Assembly (NCBI RefSeq): GCF_001905465.1 | Contig: NZ_LISX01000003.1 | Location: forward strand, 62,001 to 126,000 | DNA from: Kitasatospora sp. CB01950 | GTDB lineage: Bacteria; Actinomycetota; Actinomycetes; Streptomycetales; Streptomycetaceae | Direction of reading: 5' to 3' | DNA: 64,000 nt | The notes under the pieces: model-generated | Told to the model about the DNA's origin: nothing | Seen by the model: only the letters and a program-made list of their open reading frames with translations | Databases searched by the model: none | Program-made: the position numbers and the translations under genes | In this document: in pieces, positions 34,024-42,197 of the stretch | Layout: each line of letters begins with the position of its first letter | Numbering within the stretch: the stretch's first letter is position 1

Positions 34024-35046
34024 GTGCCCACCCCCGACCGGCCACTGCGTTCGCTGGGCTTTCTGACCATCGGACTGTTCGACGAGCACCGGCCCGCAGA
34101 GGGCCACGAAGCGACGCTGCGCCTGATCGAACTCGGCGAACAACTCGGCTTCGACAGCGCCTGGTTGCGCCACCGGCACCTCCAGTACGGCATCTCCTCG
34201 CCGCTCACCGTGCTCGCCGCCGCCGGCCAGCGTACCCGCCGGATCGCCCTCGGCACCGCCGTCACCCCGCTCGGCTGGGAGAACCCGCTGCGGTACGCCG
34301 AGGACCTGGCGACCGTCGACGTGCTGTCCGGCGGCCGGCTCAACCCGGGCGTCAGCATCGGCGTCCCCGCGCACTACGAGGACGTGAAGGACGCGCTGTA
34401 CCCCGACTCCGCCGACCGGGAGGACTTCGGCTACGGCCGGATCGAGCGGCTGCTCGGCCTGCTGCGCGGCGACACGGCAAGCGCTTTCCAGGGCGCCGAG
34501 GGCATCGAGTCGTACTCCCCGCGCGTCCAGCCGCACGTGCCCGGCCTGGCCGGACGGGTCTGGTACGGCGGCGGCAGCCTGCGCTCCGCCCGCTGGGCCG
34601 GAAAGCACGGACTCCGGCTGCTCACCAGCAACGTGGTGCGGGCCGAGACCGGCACCGAGTTCGACCCCAACCAGCACGCCCAGATCCGCGCCTTCCGGGC
34701 CGAACACCCCGAGGGCGAAAGGGCCCGGGTCTCGCAGGGCCTGGTGGTGATCCCCACCGACAGCGCCACGCCCGCCCAGCGCGCCAAGTACCGGGCATAC
34801 GCGGCCGCGCGGCACGCCCGCACCCACACCCCGCAGGGCCCCGCCCGGCTGCTGTTCGCCCCCGACCTGGTGGGCGGTGCCGACCAGCTCGCCGAACTCC
34901 TCTACGCGAACGCCTCGTTCCGCGAGGTGGACGAGGTGGCGTTCGCGCTGCCGTTCACCTTCGAACCCGAGGACTACACGCAGATCCTCACCGACCTCGC
35001 CACCCGCCTCGGCCCGCTGCTGGGCTGGAAGCCCGCAGTCAACTAG
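34024..35046 (+). CDS. LLM-class flavin-dependent monooxygenase
   Basis: A 340-residue luciferase-like oxidoreductase using a reduced flavin. Typical parts are SLGFLTIGLFDEHRP, FDSAWLRHRHL, RIALGTAVTPLGWENPLRYAEDLATVDVLSGGR split over two strands, and VWYGGGSLRSARWAGKHGL. The GTG start is fixed by AAGGAGG at 34011-34017. The substrate is unknown. A LacI-operator-like palindrome lies within it at 34479. The gene just downstream is a truncated DoxX-like fragment. Confidence 0.82.
   Translation: MPTPDRPLRSLGFLTIGLFDEHRPAEGHEATLRLIELGEQLGFDSAWLRHRHLQYGISSPLTVLAAAGQRTRRIALGTAVTPLGWENPLRYAEDLATVDVLSGGRLNPGVSIGVPAHYEDVKDALYPDSADREDFGYGRIERLLGLLRGDTASAFQGAEGIESYSPRVQPHVPGLAGRVWYGGGSLRSARWAGKHGLRLLTSNVVRAETGTEFDPNQHAQIRAFRAEHPEGERARVSQGLVVIPTDSATPAQRAKYRAYAAARHARTHTPQGPARLLFAPDLVGGADQLAELLYANASFREVDEVAFALPFTFEPEDYTQILTDLATRLGPLLGWKPAVN
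34479..34489. promoter_or_regulatory. AAGCGCTTTCC operator-like site inside the monooxygenase gene
   Basis: GGCAAGCGCTTTCC here matches the perfect palindrome at 45424 except for one base of its left arm. It is one of five related sites in the window. Confidence 0.3.
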
Positions 35047-35064
35047 CTTTCGGGCCAGCCGAGT

Positions 35065-35213
35065 TCATTCGAAGTACCCGACCGGGACGCCCGCCAGGAG
35101 CAGGAACACCAGCGGGAACGCCAGAGTGTGCGGCACCCGCGCCCGCAGGTGCGCCAGCACCGCGCCCACGAAGAACAGCACCAGCCCGACGGCCGGCCGC
35201 CCGGGCGCGGTGA
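35065..35213 (-). pseudogene. C-terminal fragment of a DoxX-like membrane protein
   Basis: The minus strand encodes VGLVLFFVGAVLAHLRARV and then a second hydrophobic stretch ending VPVGYFE, like the last two helices of DoxX-like proteins. No start or upstream domain is present; the sequence upstream on the same strand leads into an insertion-sequence remnant, which suggests truncation. Confidence 0.5.
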
Positions 35214-35339
35214 TCGCTCCCGGCGGCCGGCCCTGGGCGCTGATCCGCCGGCACCTCGATCCGGGCGGACTGGTCGCTCGGATCGAGATCACTCCCGCAC
35301 GGTGAGCCCGTCGGCGCTGGAGCGCGGAGTGGCCATCCG

Positions 35340-35500
35340 CAGCATCCTCCCGGACAGCTTCCGCACCGGCGCCGCCGACGCCCCTCCACTGTCGGAAGCG
35401 GTGGTGAATCGTCGACCAGTGTCGAACTCCTGCGGCATCTCCTGCCACTGGCTGCGGGCCCTGAAGTGCCAGATCACGCCCTCGAATTCCAAGGGGACAT
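35340..35500 (-). mobile_element. IS5-type transposase remnant
   Basis: Two adjoining minus-strand frames encode parts of the N-terminal DUF4096 domain of IS5-family transposases: WHFRARSQWQEMPQEF (about 35490-35405) and, shifted one frame, HWSTIHHRFRQWRGVG (about 35420-35370). The frames overlap, so a frameshift has broken the gene, and no catalytic DDE region or inverted-repeat ends are present. Confidence 0.55.
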
Positions 35501-35571
35501 CGCCGACCCGGCCGCCCCGCGGCAAGCCCGGCCGCTCCGGTGCTCCGCGCGCCGACCCGCGCCGAACTGAA

Positions 35572-35584
35572 CCTTGCTGCAAGG
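35572..35584. promoter_or_regulatory. CCTTGC-T-GCAAGG palindrome upstream of amylase
   Basis: A 13-base perfect palindrome containing CTTGC/GCAAG. Streptomyces amylase and maltose genes are controlled by MalR/Reg1 through CTTGCAG-type repeats, which this resembles. It is about 430 bases from the start codon, so its relevance is uncertain. Confidence 0.35.
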
Positions 35585-35731
35585 GCTTTCAGCCGGTCCG
35601 GAGAGTCTCCTGGTCTGCTGTGGTGAACCAGTGGATGGCGCGGGCCTGTTGTAGGGATTTATAGGTTTAAAGTCGACATCAAGCCGCCTTCGCTTCTATT
35701 GAAAGGCGATGAAATTTTTTGCGTAACTGTC

Positions 35732-35761
35732 TTGACGGTGGGGCGAGCGGGACGGGATGGT
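35732..35761 (+). promoter_or_regulatory. Possible alpha-amylase promoter
   Basis: TTGACG (35732-35737) and GATGGT (35756-35761) are 18 bases apart, with an A/T tract (GAAATTTTTT) just upstream that could act as an UP element. The -10 box is a weak match. Confidence 0.35.
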
Positions 35762-36009
35762 CTTCCCACCGATCGGCGGGAGCGCCGGAGTCGGAGCCGA
35801 GGGATCCGGCTCCGGCCCCGCGGGCGCGACCCGAACCATCTGTTCCGGCCCGGCCGGCGGCAGCGCCGGCGTCGGCCTGGTTGCCGACGCCCGCTGCTCC
35901 ATTCCGGGCGGCTGCCGCGACGGCCTCCCGTCCACCGCGGTCACACCGCTCGTCTCCGTCGAGACGGGCACCTCCCTGCCCCAGTCCTCCACCACCCGGG
36001 AGTTCACCC

Positions 36010-38202
36010 ATGTCCTTCGCGCGCCGAGCCGTTGCGGCTCCGCCCACCCCCACCCGCCGCAGCCGGCGAACCCTTCCGGCCGCGGCCGTCTCCGCCGCCG
36101 CCCTGGTGGCAGGAGCCCTGCTGCCGCTGGGCCTGCAGGGCGCCGCGCAGGCCACCCCCGTCCCCAACGGCGGCGACGTGATAGCCAACCTGTTCCAGTG
36201 GAACTGGAGTTCGGTGGCCGGCGAGTGCACCAACGTTCTGGGCCCGAAGGGCTACGGCGCGGTGCAGGTCGCCCCGCCGCAGGAGTCGATCTCGGTGGCG
36301 GGCCACCCGTGGTGGGACGTCTACCAGCCGGTCTCGTACAACCTGAACAGCCGGATGGGCACCGACGCGCAGTTCCGCGCGATGGTGTCCGCCTGCCACG
36401 ACGCGGGTGTGAAGGTGTACGCCGACGCGGTGATCAATCACATGGCCGGCACCAACCAGACCAGCTCCACCTCGTACGGCGGGTCCGGGTTCAACGCGGC
36501 CGCCTACAGCTACTCGGCCGTGCCCTACTCCAAGTCGGACTTCCACGGCTCTCCGCCGTGCCCCAACGCCGACCTGAGCATCAACGACTGGAACAACGTC
36601 ACCCAGGTCCAGGAGTGCCAGCTGCTGAACCTCTCGGACCTCAACACCGAGAGCGACTACGTCCGCGGCAAGATCGCCGGCTACCTCAACACGCTGATCG
36701 GCGCGGGCGTCGACGGCTTCCGGGTGGACGCGGCCAAGCACATCGCCCAGGTCGACATGGCCAACATCGTCTCCCGCCTGGACAACACCCAGTGGGGCGG
36801 GCGCCCGTACGTCTACCAGGAGATCTTCCCGGGCAGCAGCGGCCAGTTGGCGCCCGCCGCGTTCGAGGGCAACGGCAGCGTGCTGGAGTTCACCTACGCC
36901 TCCAAGCTCTCCCAGCAGTTCACCGGCAACATCGCCAACCTCAAGACGTTCGGCCAGAGTTGGGAATTCGAGCCGAGCGACAAGTCCGCCGTCATGGTGA
37001 CCAACCACGACCTGGAGCGCGACAAGACCACCCTGACGTACAACGACGGCTCCAAGTACAGGCTGGCGCACGTCTTCGAACTCGCCTGGGGCTACGGCAC
37101 CCCGCAGGTCTACTCCGGCTACCGGTTCGCCAACCGCGACGATTCGCCGCCCGCCGACGGCAACGGCTATGTCACCGACGTCAACTGCTCGAACAACACC
37201 TGGACCTGCACCGACCGCGACCAGGGCATCGCCAACATGGTCGGCTGGCACAACGCGACCCGCGGCCAGTCCGTCGCGAACTGGTGGGACAACGGCAACA
37301 ACGCCATCGCGTTCAGCCGTGGCAGCAAGGGCTGGGTCGCCATCAACAACAGCGGAGCCGCGGTCACCCAGACCTTCACCACCGGCCTGGCCGCCGGCAC
37401 CTACTGCGACATCGTCCACGGTGACGTCAACGGCTCCGCCTGCACCGGCCCGACCGTGACCGTCGACGGCTCCGGCAAGGCCACCGTCACCGTGAACGCG
37501 GGCGACGCGGTCGCGCTGTACACCGCCACCACCGGCACCACCGGTCCGACCCCGACCGGGTCCTCCGGCCCGTCGCCGTCCGGCAGCCCGACCGACCCCA
37601 GCGGCACGGTCACCCAGACGTTCAACGAGAACAAGACCACCGTGGCCGGCCAGAACGTCTACCTCGTCGGCTCCCTCGCGCAGCTCGGCAGCTGGGACCC
37701 GAACGCGGCCGTCGCGCTCTCGTCGTCCGGCTACCCCGTGTGGAGCGGCAGCGTTCAACTCCCCGCCAATACCGCCTTCGAGTACAAGTACATCGTCAAG
37801 GACGCTTCGGGCACCGTTACTTGGGAGAGCGGTGCTAACCACAGCGCCAACACCGGAGCCTCCGGCGGGACGCTGAACGACAGCTGGGGCGCCACCGGCA
37901 GCAACCCCGGCCAGGTCTCGGTCACCTTCTCCGAGAACAGGACCACCGTCTACGGGCAGAACGTCTACCTCGTCGGCTCGACCGCCCAGCTCGGCAGCTG
38001 GAACCCGGCCGGCGCACTGCCGATGTCTGCCGCCTCCTACCCGAACTGGAAACTCACGCTCAGCCTGCCCTCCGGCACCGCCTTCGAGTACAAGTACATC
38101 GTCAAGGACGCTTCGGGCACCGTCACTTGGGAGAGCGGCGCGAACCGCACCTACACCACCGGAGCCTCCGGCAGCGTGACGCTCAACGACAGCTGGAAGT
38201 GA
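36010..38202 (+). CDS. Secreted GH13 alpha-amylase with two CBM20 modules
   Basis: A 730-residue starch-degrading enzyme. The N-terminus has twin arginines (TRRSRRTLPAA) and cleaves near AQA|TP (48), so Tat export is possible. The catalytic barrel (about 50-420) has DAVINHMAG, nucleophile Asp240 in GFRVDAAKH, Glu271 in YQEIF and Asp334 in NHDLERD. A C-terminal beta domain, a Thr/Gly/Pro/Ser linker and two starch-binding CBM20 modules (about 535-730) follow. The two modules are nearly identical over a stretch of DNA. GGGAG lies 10 bases before the ATG. It is convergent with the GH74 gene. Confidence 0.9.
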   Translation: MSFARRAVAAPPTPTRRSRRTLPAAAVSAAALVAGALLPLGLQGAAQATPVPNGGDVIANLFQWNWSSVAGECTNVLGPKGYGAVQVAPPQESISVAGHPWWDVYQPVSYNLNSRMGTDAQFRAMVSACHDAGVKVYADAVINHMAGTNQTSSTSYGGSGFNAAAYSYSAVPYSKSDFHGSPPCPNADLSINDWNNVTQVQECQLLNLSDLNTESDYVRGKIAGYLNTLIGAGVDGFRVDAAKHIAQVDMANIVSRLDNTQWGGRPYVYQEIFPGSSGQLAPAAFEGNGSVLEFTYASKLSQQFTGNIANLKTFGQSWEFEPSDKSAVMVTNHDLERDKTTLTYNDGSKYRLAHVFELAWGYGTPQVYSGYRFANRDDSPPADGNGYVTDVNCSNNTWTCTDRDQGIANMVGWHNATRGQSVANWWDNGNNAIAFSRGSKGWVAINNSGAAVTQTFTTGLAAGTYCDIVHGDVNGSACTGPTVTVDGSGKATVTVNAGDAVALYTATTGTTGPTPTGSSGPSPSGSPTDPSGTVTQTFNENKTTVAGQNVYLVGSLAQLGSWDPNAAVALSSSGYPVWSGSVQLPANTAFEYKYIVKDASGTVTWESGANHSANTGASGGTLNDSWGATGSNPGQVSVTFSENRTTVYGQNVYLVGSTAQLGSWNPAGALPMSAASYPNWKLTLSLPSGTAFEYKYIVKDASGTVTWESGANRTYTTGASGSVTLNDSWK
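37771..38138 (+). repeat. 306-base in-frame duplication within the CBM20 region
   Basis: Bases 37771-37832 and 38077-38138 are identical except for one base, with exactly 306 bases (102 codons) between equivalent positions. A second match (CAGAACGTCTACCTCGTCGG) at 37651 and 37957 keeps the same spacing. The module has been duplicated or homogenised recently in this part. Confidence 0.8.
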
Positions 38203-38242
38203 CCGAGTACCACCATCCCGTCGGCACCATCCGCTCATGAAC

Positions 38243-38276
38243 GGGGCCGGGGCAGCCATCGGGCCGCCCCGGCCCC
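38243..38276. terminator. 11-bp bidirectional terminator
   Basis: GGGGCCGGGGC (38243-38253) pairs perfectly with GCCCCGGCCCC (38266-38276) across a 12-base loop, between the convergent amylase and GH74 genes. Confidence 0.7.
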
Positions 38277-38292
38277 CGCGGTCGTTCCGGTA

Positions 38293-41055
38293 CTAGCCGG
38301 TCTTGACGGTGCAGGCCTTGCCGTTGAGGGTGAACGCGGACGGTGCGGTGTTCGCCGTGCTCCAGCTGGCGTTGAAGCCGAAGGTTGCCGAACTGCCGGG
38401 CGCTATCGAGGAGTTGTAGCCCGCGTCGGTGACGGTGACCTTCGCGCCGGACTGCGTGACGTTGCCGTTCCAGAGCGAGGTGACCTGCTGCCCGCTCGGG
38501 AACGTCCACACCACCGACCAGCCGCTGATCGCCGTCGAACCCCGGTTCACCAGCGTCACGTTGGCCCCGAAGCCGCCGCCCCACTGACTGGCCACCGCGT
38601 AATCAACCTCGCAAGTCCCGGAGGGTGAAGGCGAGTTGGAAGGATAGGGAGAGGGGGAAGGGGAAGGGGAAGGGGAGGTGGAGGAGGATGGCGACGGGGA
38701 GGAGCCTCCGGTCAAGTCGCCGTAGAGGATGCCGCGCCCGTTGGTGCTGACGTACACCCGGCCGTACACCCGCGGGTCGCCGGTGATCGCCGCGCCGGTC
38801 CAACCCCACTGGTGGGCTTCGTCGTTGATGCGGATCCAGTTCGCGCCCGCGTCGTCCGAGCGGAAGATGCCGCGCACCCCGCCGATCTTCGCGGAGGCGT
38901 ACAGCGCGGGGTAGGACCGGCCGGGGGCGGCCTTGCCGAAGCCGATGGTGTCGGCCTGGTCGACGCCCGCCGATTTGGCGAAGGTTGCGCCGCCGTCGGT
39001 GGAGTGCCACAGGCCGTAGGCGGTGCTGCTGGTGCCGCCGGCCAGCCAGATGTCGCCCTTGGCGCCGGGAACGGCCTTGAAGCGCACCGAGTCGGTGGGC
39101 AGGCCGGTGGCGGCCCTTGCGGTGAACGTCGCACCGGCGTCCGTGGAGACGTAGAAGGTGCCGCCGGACCAGGCGTAGAAGGTCTTCGGGTCGACCCGGT
39201 CGGCCTGGACGGACGCCCCGGCCGGGAGGCCCGCGGCCGGCGTCCAGGAACCGCCGAAGCCGGTGGAGCGCACCACGCCCGCGCCCTTCGGGCTCCACAC
39301 CGTCGCGCTGCCGTCCGCCGCCAGCGCCACCTGCCCGCCGCCGGTCACGCCCGACGGCTCGGCCGAGGCGGCGAACCAGTTCGCGCCGCCGTCGGTCGAA
39401 TAGCCGATGTGCTTGGCGGTCGAGCCCGAGGCGAGGTCGCCGACCCGCACCATGGTGGCGGGCGTCGACTCCGCGAAGTCGAGCGAGGTGCCGGACGAGA
39501 AGTCCGGCTGGGTGAACATCCGCGCCGGGGCCTTCGTCAGGTCGTCGTGCCGGAACCCGCCGAGGTCGCCGAGCGCGCTCAGCAGCGGCGCGCCCGACGG
39601 CGGCGAGACCAGGTCGTTGACGGCGGTCTCCTCAAGTCCCGTCACCACGGGGGCGATTGCGATCTTCTGCCCCCGGTCGAGGGAGGTCAGGTTCGAGGAT
39701 CCGTACAGCGTCGCGCCGGTGCCGTACAGCATCCGGTCCGAGTCGAAGGGGTCGATCTCCAGCGACTCCGTCATCCACCCGAGCTTCGGCGTCTCCTCCG
39801 GCGGCGACGGGTTCGCGTTGAAGGTCAGCCACGGCGCCGCCGAGACGTCGATCGTGTACTGGTCGTTGCGGTTCGGGTAACTCCCGTACGACCAGAAGGG
39901 TTTCCAGGTCGCGCCGGAGTCGGTGGATCGCCAGATCCGGGTGTCCGGCCACCACGAGCTGTAGCCCGTCACCATCAGCACGTTCGGGTGCCGGCGGTCG
40001 ACGGTCAGGCCCGAGTAGCCGAAGTAGTTGTTCGAGCTGTCCGAGGACGGCACCGGGCTGACGTTCGTCCACGTCCCGCTCGCCGTCGCGTACTTCCACA
40101 CGTCGCCGTGCGCGCCGTCGTACGGGCCGCCGGTGTCGCCGTACGCCACGAACAGGTTGCCGCCGGACGCGTCCAGCACCGCCTTGTGCGGGACGAAGCC
40201 GGTCGGCTGGCCGCCGATCCTGCTCCAGGTGGAGCCGCCGTCGTCGGAGCGGTACACGCTGTTCTGCTTGTCCGCGACGCCGGCGAACATCGTCCGGGTC
40301 ACGCCGTTCACCGTGCCGCTGCCCTTGTCGAACACCTCCCACAGGATGCCCAGCGGGTCGCTCTGGTAGCCCGAACTGTCCGACGGGTCCGGCGCGTACG
40401 TGCCGGTCACCGGGAAAGCGCTTACCTTCTGCCAGTTGACGCCGTAGTCGGCGCTGCGCCACAGACCGTTGCCGCTCGGCGCGCCGAACCACAGCACGGC
40501 GTCGTTGTTCGGGTCGATGGCGAGTCGCTCGCCCATGCCGCGGCCCGGCATGTTGCCGCCCACCTTGAACGGCAGCGTGCTGCGCTGCCAGGTCGCGCCC
40601 TGGTCGGCGGAGCGCAGGATCGCGCCGTTCGCCGGATCCCAGCTGTTGGTGTAGCTCCCCGCCGCCACGTACACCCGCTTCGGGTCCTTGGCGTCGGTGG
40701 CGAGCGAGGCCACGCCCGTCAGGCCCCAGTCGTCCCAGCCGACCGAGTCCAGCAGCGGGGTCCACTGCCCGGTCACCGGGTCCTGCCGGTACGCGCCGTC
40801 GACGTCGGTGCGCGCGTACACCAGGCCCTGCTGCCCCTGGTTGAAGACGATGCCGGGGACGAAGCCGCCGCCACCGATCCGGACGCTGTTCCAGCTGTAC
40901 GCGGGCGCGGCGGACTCGCTTGCGCCGGCGGACAGTTGGGGCAGCGCCGCACCGGCCAGGCCGACCGCGAGGGCCGCCACCGCCGCGGACAGCGGCCGCC
41001 GCCTGCGGGCGGGCGGCCGGGCGGCGGCCGGGCGTGCAAGGGGAACGGGACGCAT
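38293..41055 (-). CDS. Secreted GH74 xyloglucanase with CBM2
   Basis: A 920-residue enzyme that cuts xyloglucan outside the cell. An Arg-rich N-terminus (PPARRRRPLSAA) and hydrophobic core form an export signal. Two seven-bladed beta-propellers (about 50-780) carry the repeated WRSxDxGxTW motifs; the catalytic aspartates are expected at ARTDVDGAYR (Asp84 or 86) and in EIDPFDSDRMLYGTG. A Ser/Pro linker (about 790-820) leads to a C-terminal family 2 cellulose-binding module with two cysteines (GTCEVDY; KACTVKTG). GGAGAG precedes the ATG at 41055. A LacI-operator-like site lies inside the gene at 40412. Confidence 0.9.
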   Translation of the reverse strand: MRPVPLARPAAARPPARRRRPLSAAVAALAVGLAGAALPQLSAGASESAAPAYSWNSVRIGGGGFVPGIVFNQGQQGLVYARTDVDGAYRQDPVTGQWTPLLDSVGWDDWGLTGVASLATDAKDPKRVYVAAGSYTNSWDPANGAILRSADQGATWQRSTLPFKVGGNMPGRGMGERLAIDPNNDAVLWFGAPSGNGLWRSADYGVNWQKVSAFPVTGTYAPDPSDSSGYQSDPLGILWEVFDKGSGTVNGVTRTMFAGVADKQNSVYRSDDGGSTWSRIGGQPTGFVPHKAVLDASGGNLFVAYGDTGGPYDGAHGDVWKYATASGTWTNVSPVPSSDSSNNYFGYSGLTVDRRHPNVLMVTGYSSWWPDTRIWRSTDSGATWKPFWSYGSYPNRNDQYTIDVSAAPWLTFNANPSPPEETPKLGWMTESLEIDPFDSDRMLYGTGATLYGSSNLTSLDRGQKIAIAPVVTGLEETAVNDLVSPPSGAPLLSALGDLGGFRHDDLTKAPARMFTQPDFSSGTSLDFAESTPATMVRVGDLASGSTAKHIGYSTDGGANWFAASAEPSGVTGGGQVALAADGSATVWSPKGAGVVRSTGFGGSWTPAAGLPAGASVQADRVDPKTFYAWSGGTFYVSTDAGATFTARAATGLPTDSVRFKAVPGAKGDIWLAGGTSSTAYGLWHSTDGGATFAKSAGVDQADTIGFGKAAPGRSYPALYASAKIGGVRGIFRSDDAGANWIRINDEAHQWGWTGAAITGDPRVYGRVYVSTNGRGILYGDLTGGSSPSPSSSTSPSPSPSPSPYPSNSPSPSGTCEVDYAVASQWGGGFGANVTLVNRGSTAISGWSVVWTFPSGQQVTSLWNGNVTQSGAKVTVTDAGYNSSIAPGSSATFGFNASWSTANTAPSAFTLNGKACTVKTG
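40412..40426. promoter_or_regulatory. GGGAAAGCGCTTACC site inside the GH74 gene
   Basis: A 15-base operator-like sequence with a central AAGCGCTT, about 640 bases inside the xyloglucanase gene. It belongs to the same set as 5135, 23631, 34479 and 45424. Confidence 0.35.
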
Positions 41056-41174
41056 CTGGGAACTCTCCTGCCTCGCGGGTGGGCCCACCAGCTAGCGGGC
41101 CCGCCCACCCGGCCGACAACGGGGCCGCCCAGAAGCGGGGCGAACCCGCTGGTCGGCACCGCCGGCGGCGTGAA

Positions 41175-41466
41175 ACGTACATGACGCCGACGCAGGCCGG
41201 CCGGATCGCGCGGGGCCGCCCAGGCCGTTCGGCCCGTTCCGCCGGCCCGGCCGAGCAGGCGAGCAGTTCGATCTGACCGGAGTCGATGCCGCGCATGCCC
41301 AGCAGACAGCGGATGGTGGTGGTCCTGCCCGGGCCGTTCGCGCCGTTCACGCGGATCAGGCCCATCACGTAGCCCGTCGGCAGTCCGAAGCTCACGTCGC
41401 GCAGCGAGAAGGCCGCGCCGGCGTGGCGTTCGCGCCGCGCGTGGCGGGGACGGGATCACCGGACAT
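41175..41466 (-). pseudogene. Remnant of an ABC transporter ATPase
   Basis: From ATG 41466 the frame is soon lost, but the adjoining frame encodes LRDVSFGLPTGYVMGLI followed by a damaged Walker A (NGANGPGRTTTIRCLLG) where GPNGAGKTTTIR is expected. The coding signal stops after about 100 residues. No downstream permease is present. It is the second gene of a decayed GntR-ABC pair. Confidence 0.6.
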
Positions 41467-41469
41467 CGG

Positions 41470-41661
41470 TCGCCTGCCTCTTCGCTCCTCGGCCTGGCGC
41501 AGCAGCTGCTCGTGCACCAATGCCGAGTCCAGCGACAGCACGAACGCGCCCTTGCCGGGGACGGTGGCGATGAAGGCGTCCGCCGCGAGTTCCGCGTACG
41601 CCCGGGTTGTGGTGATGATGCCGATCCGCAGGTCGCGCGCCGGCGCCCGCACCGAGTAGAC
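41470..41661 (-). pseudogene. Remnant of a GntR (YtrA-type) regulator
   Basis: A minus-strand frame encodes TTTRAYAELAADAFIATVPGKGAFV and SALVHEQLLRQAEE, the second half of a GntR winged-helix domain and the short C-terminal helix of YtrA-type regulators. The first half of the HTH is missing and no start is present. Together with the ABC fragment it marks a lost transporter operon. Confidence 0.6.
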
Positions 41662-41693
41662 AGCCGGAGCGGGTTGAGAAGGGGAGAGTCGGG

Positions 41694-42197
41694 ATGACGG
41701 AACTGGGCTGGAACGATATCGAGGAGTTCTTCGACCCCGACCTGATGGGCGCCCTGCCGGATGTGTGGGTGCCGGACACATCGGTCGAGGACTGGCAGGA
41801 GCTGTTCGACCTGGTTCGGTCGAGCGGCTGGGCGTGGAGATTCGAGGTGGGCGGCAGCGTCGGGCCGCTGCCCTCCGCCGCCGAGGTGCTGGGGCGGCCC
41901 GCCGACGCGGAGTCGGTGGTGCTGCGGGTGTGGCCGGCCCCGGGCGTGGAGGCGATCTTCCGTCCGATGTCTGCTGCGGAGATCGACTTCGACGTCGACC
42001 TCCGCGAGCTCCGGGGGCAGGCCGGGGTGGACCGCCTGTGCGGCCTGCTGGGCGCGGTCGGCCGCCGACTGGGCAGGCCGGTGCTGATGGGCGCCGAGGG
42101 CGACTACCCGCACCCGGTGCTCGGGTTCGACCCGGCGGCCGACCGTGTGGTGGTGCGGGCGGACCACGTGCGGCTCCGGGGCGGTCAGCAGGACTGA
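41694..42197 (+). CDS. Hypothetical protein
   Basis: A 167-residue soluble acidic protein with AAGGGGAGAG before its ATG. It has a Trp/Asp-rich N-terminus (LGWNDIEEFFDPDLMG, VEDWQELFDLVRSSGWAWRF), a beta region and an end with VLGFDPAADRVVVRADH. I do not recognise the family; it resembles uncharacterised streptomycete proteins that often accompany nuclease-type or immunity loci, but no such partner is seen. Its 3' end overlaps the tail of the convergent LacI gene by 13 bases. Confidence 0.68.
   Translation: MTELGWNDIEEFFDPDLMGALPDVWVPDTSVEDWQELFDLVRSSGWAWRFEVGGSVGPLPSAAEVLGRPADAESVVLRVWPAPGVEAIFRPMSAAEIDFDVDLRELRGQAGVDRLCGLLGAVGRRLGRPVLMGAEGDYPHPVLGFDPAADRVVVRADHVRLRGGQQD

Larger units (their letters stand above)
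35501..36009 (+). other. Upstream region of the alpha-amylase gene
   Basis: There is no gene here. The part at about 35650-35731 is unusually AT-rich for the window (ATTTATAGG, GAAATTTTTTGCG), the rest is typical. It holds the CCTTGC-T-GCAAGG palindrome at 35572 and a possible promoter at 35732, leaving a leader of about 240 bases before the amylase start. Confidence 0.5.
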
